Of a DNA stretch of 15,104 nucleotides, positions 14,501-15,104 are shown piece after piece. The notes under the pieces were generated by a model. That model had not been told where the DNA came from, did not search any database, and worked only from the letters and a program-made list of their open reading frames with translations. The stretch is from Bacteroidales bacterium UBA1219 (GTDB taxonomy: Bacteria > Bacteroidota > Bacteroidia > Bacteroidales > P3). The stretch's first letter is position 1, and each line of letters starts with the position of its first letter. The DNA lies in NCBI GenBank assembly GCA_002309295.1, contig DBXF01000040.1, forward strand, positions 56,335 to 71,438, in the 5' to 3' direction. The translations under genes were made by a program, and so were the position numbers.

Positions 14501-15052
14501 ATGAAAAAATATAGAAACATTCTTGTAGCATCTTTTATTGCTGCAGCTTCAGTAATGGCAGTGTCGTGTCTGAAGGACGAGGAAACCTACCAAGACGAAC
14601 AGGGTGCCAACGCCTCTCGCGGCACCATCGTTTTGCCATATCATCTTGCTTCTTATGATGTTGAACTCAACTACAATGACAGTTATCCGTTTACACCACC
14701 TCTTCTCACTTTAGATGCTGAAAACGCAGCGACACTACCTAATACTATTGGCCACGACCATCCCACTGCTGGTGGAGGAATATACACTGAAAAATTGGAC
14801 ACTATTGATTTGGCCAACCGTGTTTACCACCACACGTTGACAATCCATTACGACAATGTTCCTGTTGGAAAACATGCTGTAATACTAAATTGTCCGTTTG
14901 TAGTGAACAAAGGTAATAAAAGCTATCATGATTATTACCTCGACATAAAAGTCCCCATAATCAACTTGGATACAACCATATCAAACCAATTTGAAGAATA
15001 TGGCGGTGGATACGACTACAGATTCGAATTTACGGTACCTGATAAAAAGTAA
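14501..15052 (+). CDS. Predicted surface lipoprotein of unknown function
   Basis: I do not recognise a family. From the ATG at 14501 the protein is 183 residues with a lipoprotein signal (MKKYRNILVASFIAAASVMA then VSC, Cys-23); an in-frame ATG at 14489 would add four residues (MNII) and is possible. After Cys-23 come Leu-Lys-Asp-Glu-Glu, which fits the X-K-(D/E)2 lipoprotein export signal described in Bacteroidota, so surface exposure is likely. The rest looks like a small beta-sandwich, with strands such as HHTLTIHYDNVPVGKHAVIL and a C-terminal YRFEFTVPDKK. It lies 27 bp after the OmpA-family gene without a promoter or terminator between, so the two are probably cotranscribed and may act together in the outer membrane. 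Confidence 0.85.
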   Translation: MKKYRNILVASFIAAASVMAVSCLKDEETYQDEQGANASRGTIVLPYHLASYDVELNYNDSYPFTPPLLTLDAENAATLPNTIGHDHPTAGGGIYTEKLDTIDLANRVYHHTLTIHYDNVPVGKHAVILNCPFVVNKGNKSYHDYYLDIKVPIINLDTTISNQFEEYGGGYDYRFEFTVPDKK

Positions 15053-15104
15053 GGGACAGTAGAAAAACACCTATCACAAAAAACAGGCGTATAGGTCAAA
15101 TTGC

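Noticed and set aside
15069..15096. ACCTAT / ATAGGT dyad after the last gene
   Set aside because: Only 6 bp of stem with a 16-nt loop and no T-run before the window ends; too weak to call a terminator.
1..15104. tRNA, rRNA or riboswitch in the intergenic gaps
   Set aside because: I read the gaps at 295-389, 2195-2281, 5318-5430, 7255-7741, 10953-11015 and 12882-13159 and saw no tRNA arms or known riboswitch cores; a covariance-model scan would be decisive.

Overview
The window looks like ordinary chromosomal DNA of a Bacteroidota (probably Bacteroidales) bacterium; genus cannot be told from this stretch. The signs are three promoters of the Bacteroidota type (TTTG-like -33 box, 20-bp spacer, TAnnTTTG -7 box), the near absence of Shine-Dalgarno sequences, an HU-like/SPOR membrane protein, a secreted protein with a CarboxypepD_reg-like domain, a beta-barrel/OmpA protein, and a lipoprotein whose Cys is followed by X-K-D-E-E, the Bacteroidota surface-export pattern. 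All fourteen genes supported here lie on the + strand. No tRNA, rRNA, CRISPR array, insertion sequence or phage gene was found.

Layout. (1) 1-2194: 3' end of an acyl-CoA dehydrogenase, then etfB and etfA, an acyl-CoA/electron-transfer flavoprotein module; a long hairpin followed by a T-rich stretch closes it at 2221-2270. (2) 2282-5317: two short chromate-transporter-family proteins overlapping by ATGA, a four-helix membrane protein of unknown function, and mnmE (tRNA U34 modification), all closely spaced. (3) 5372-7317: a self-contained typA/bipA unit with its own promoter and a strong intrinsic terminator. (4) 7318-7741: AT-rich intergenic DNA with a period-7 repeat and the promoter of the next operon. 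(5) 7742-10952: deoxynucleoside kinase, kdsB (CMP-Kdo synthesis for lipopolysaccharide) and a 612-residue HU-like/transmembrane/SPOR protein that overlaps kdsB by ATGA. A perfect 11-bp hairpin follows. (6) 11016-12881: trmB (tRNA m7G46) and a secreted protein with a CarboxypepD_reg-like domain. (7) 13063-15052: a promoter, an OmpA-family beta-barrel protein and a predicted surface lipoprotein of unknown function.

The genes are mostly core: energy metabolism, tRNA modification, translation GTPase, nucleotide salvage and envelope building. The least explained items are the HU-like/SPOR fusion that would bridge cytoplasm and peptidoglycan, the orphan membrane protein upstream of mnmE, the secreted CarboxypepD_reg protein lacking a TonB barrel, and the OmpA-linked lipoprotein. 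I see no clear evidence of a wholly new multi-gene system.
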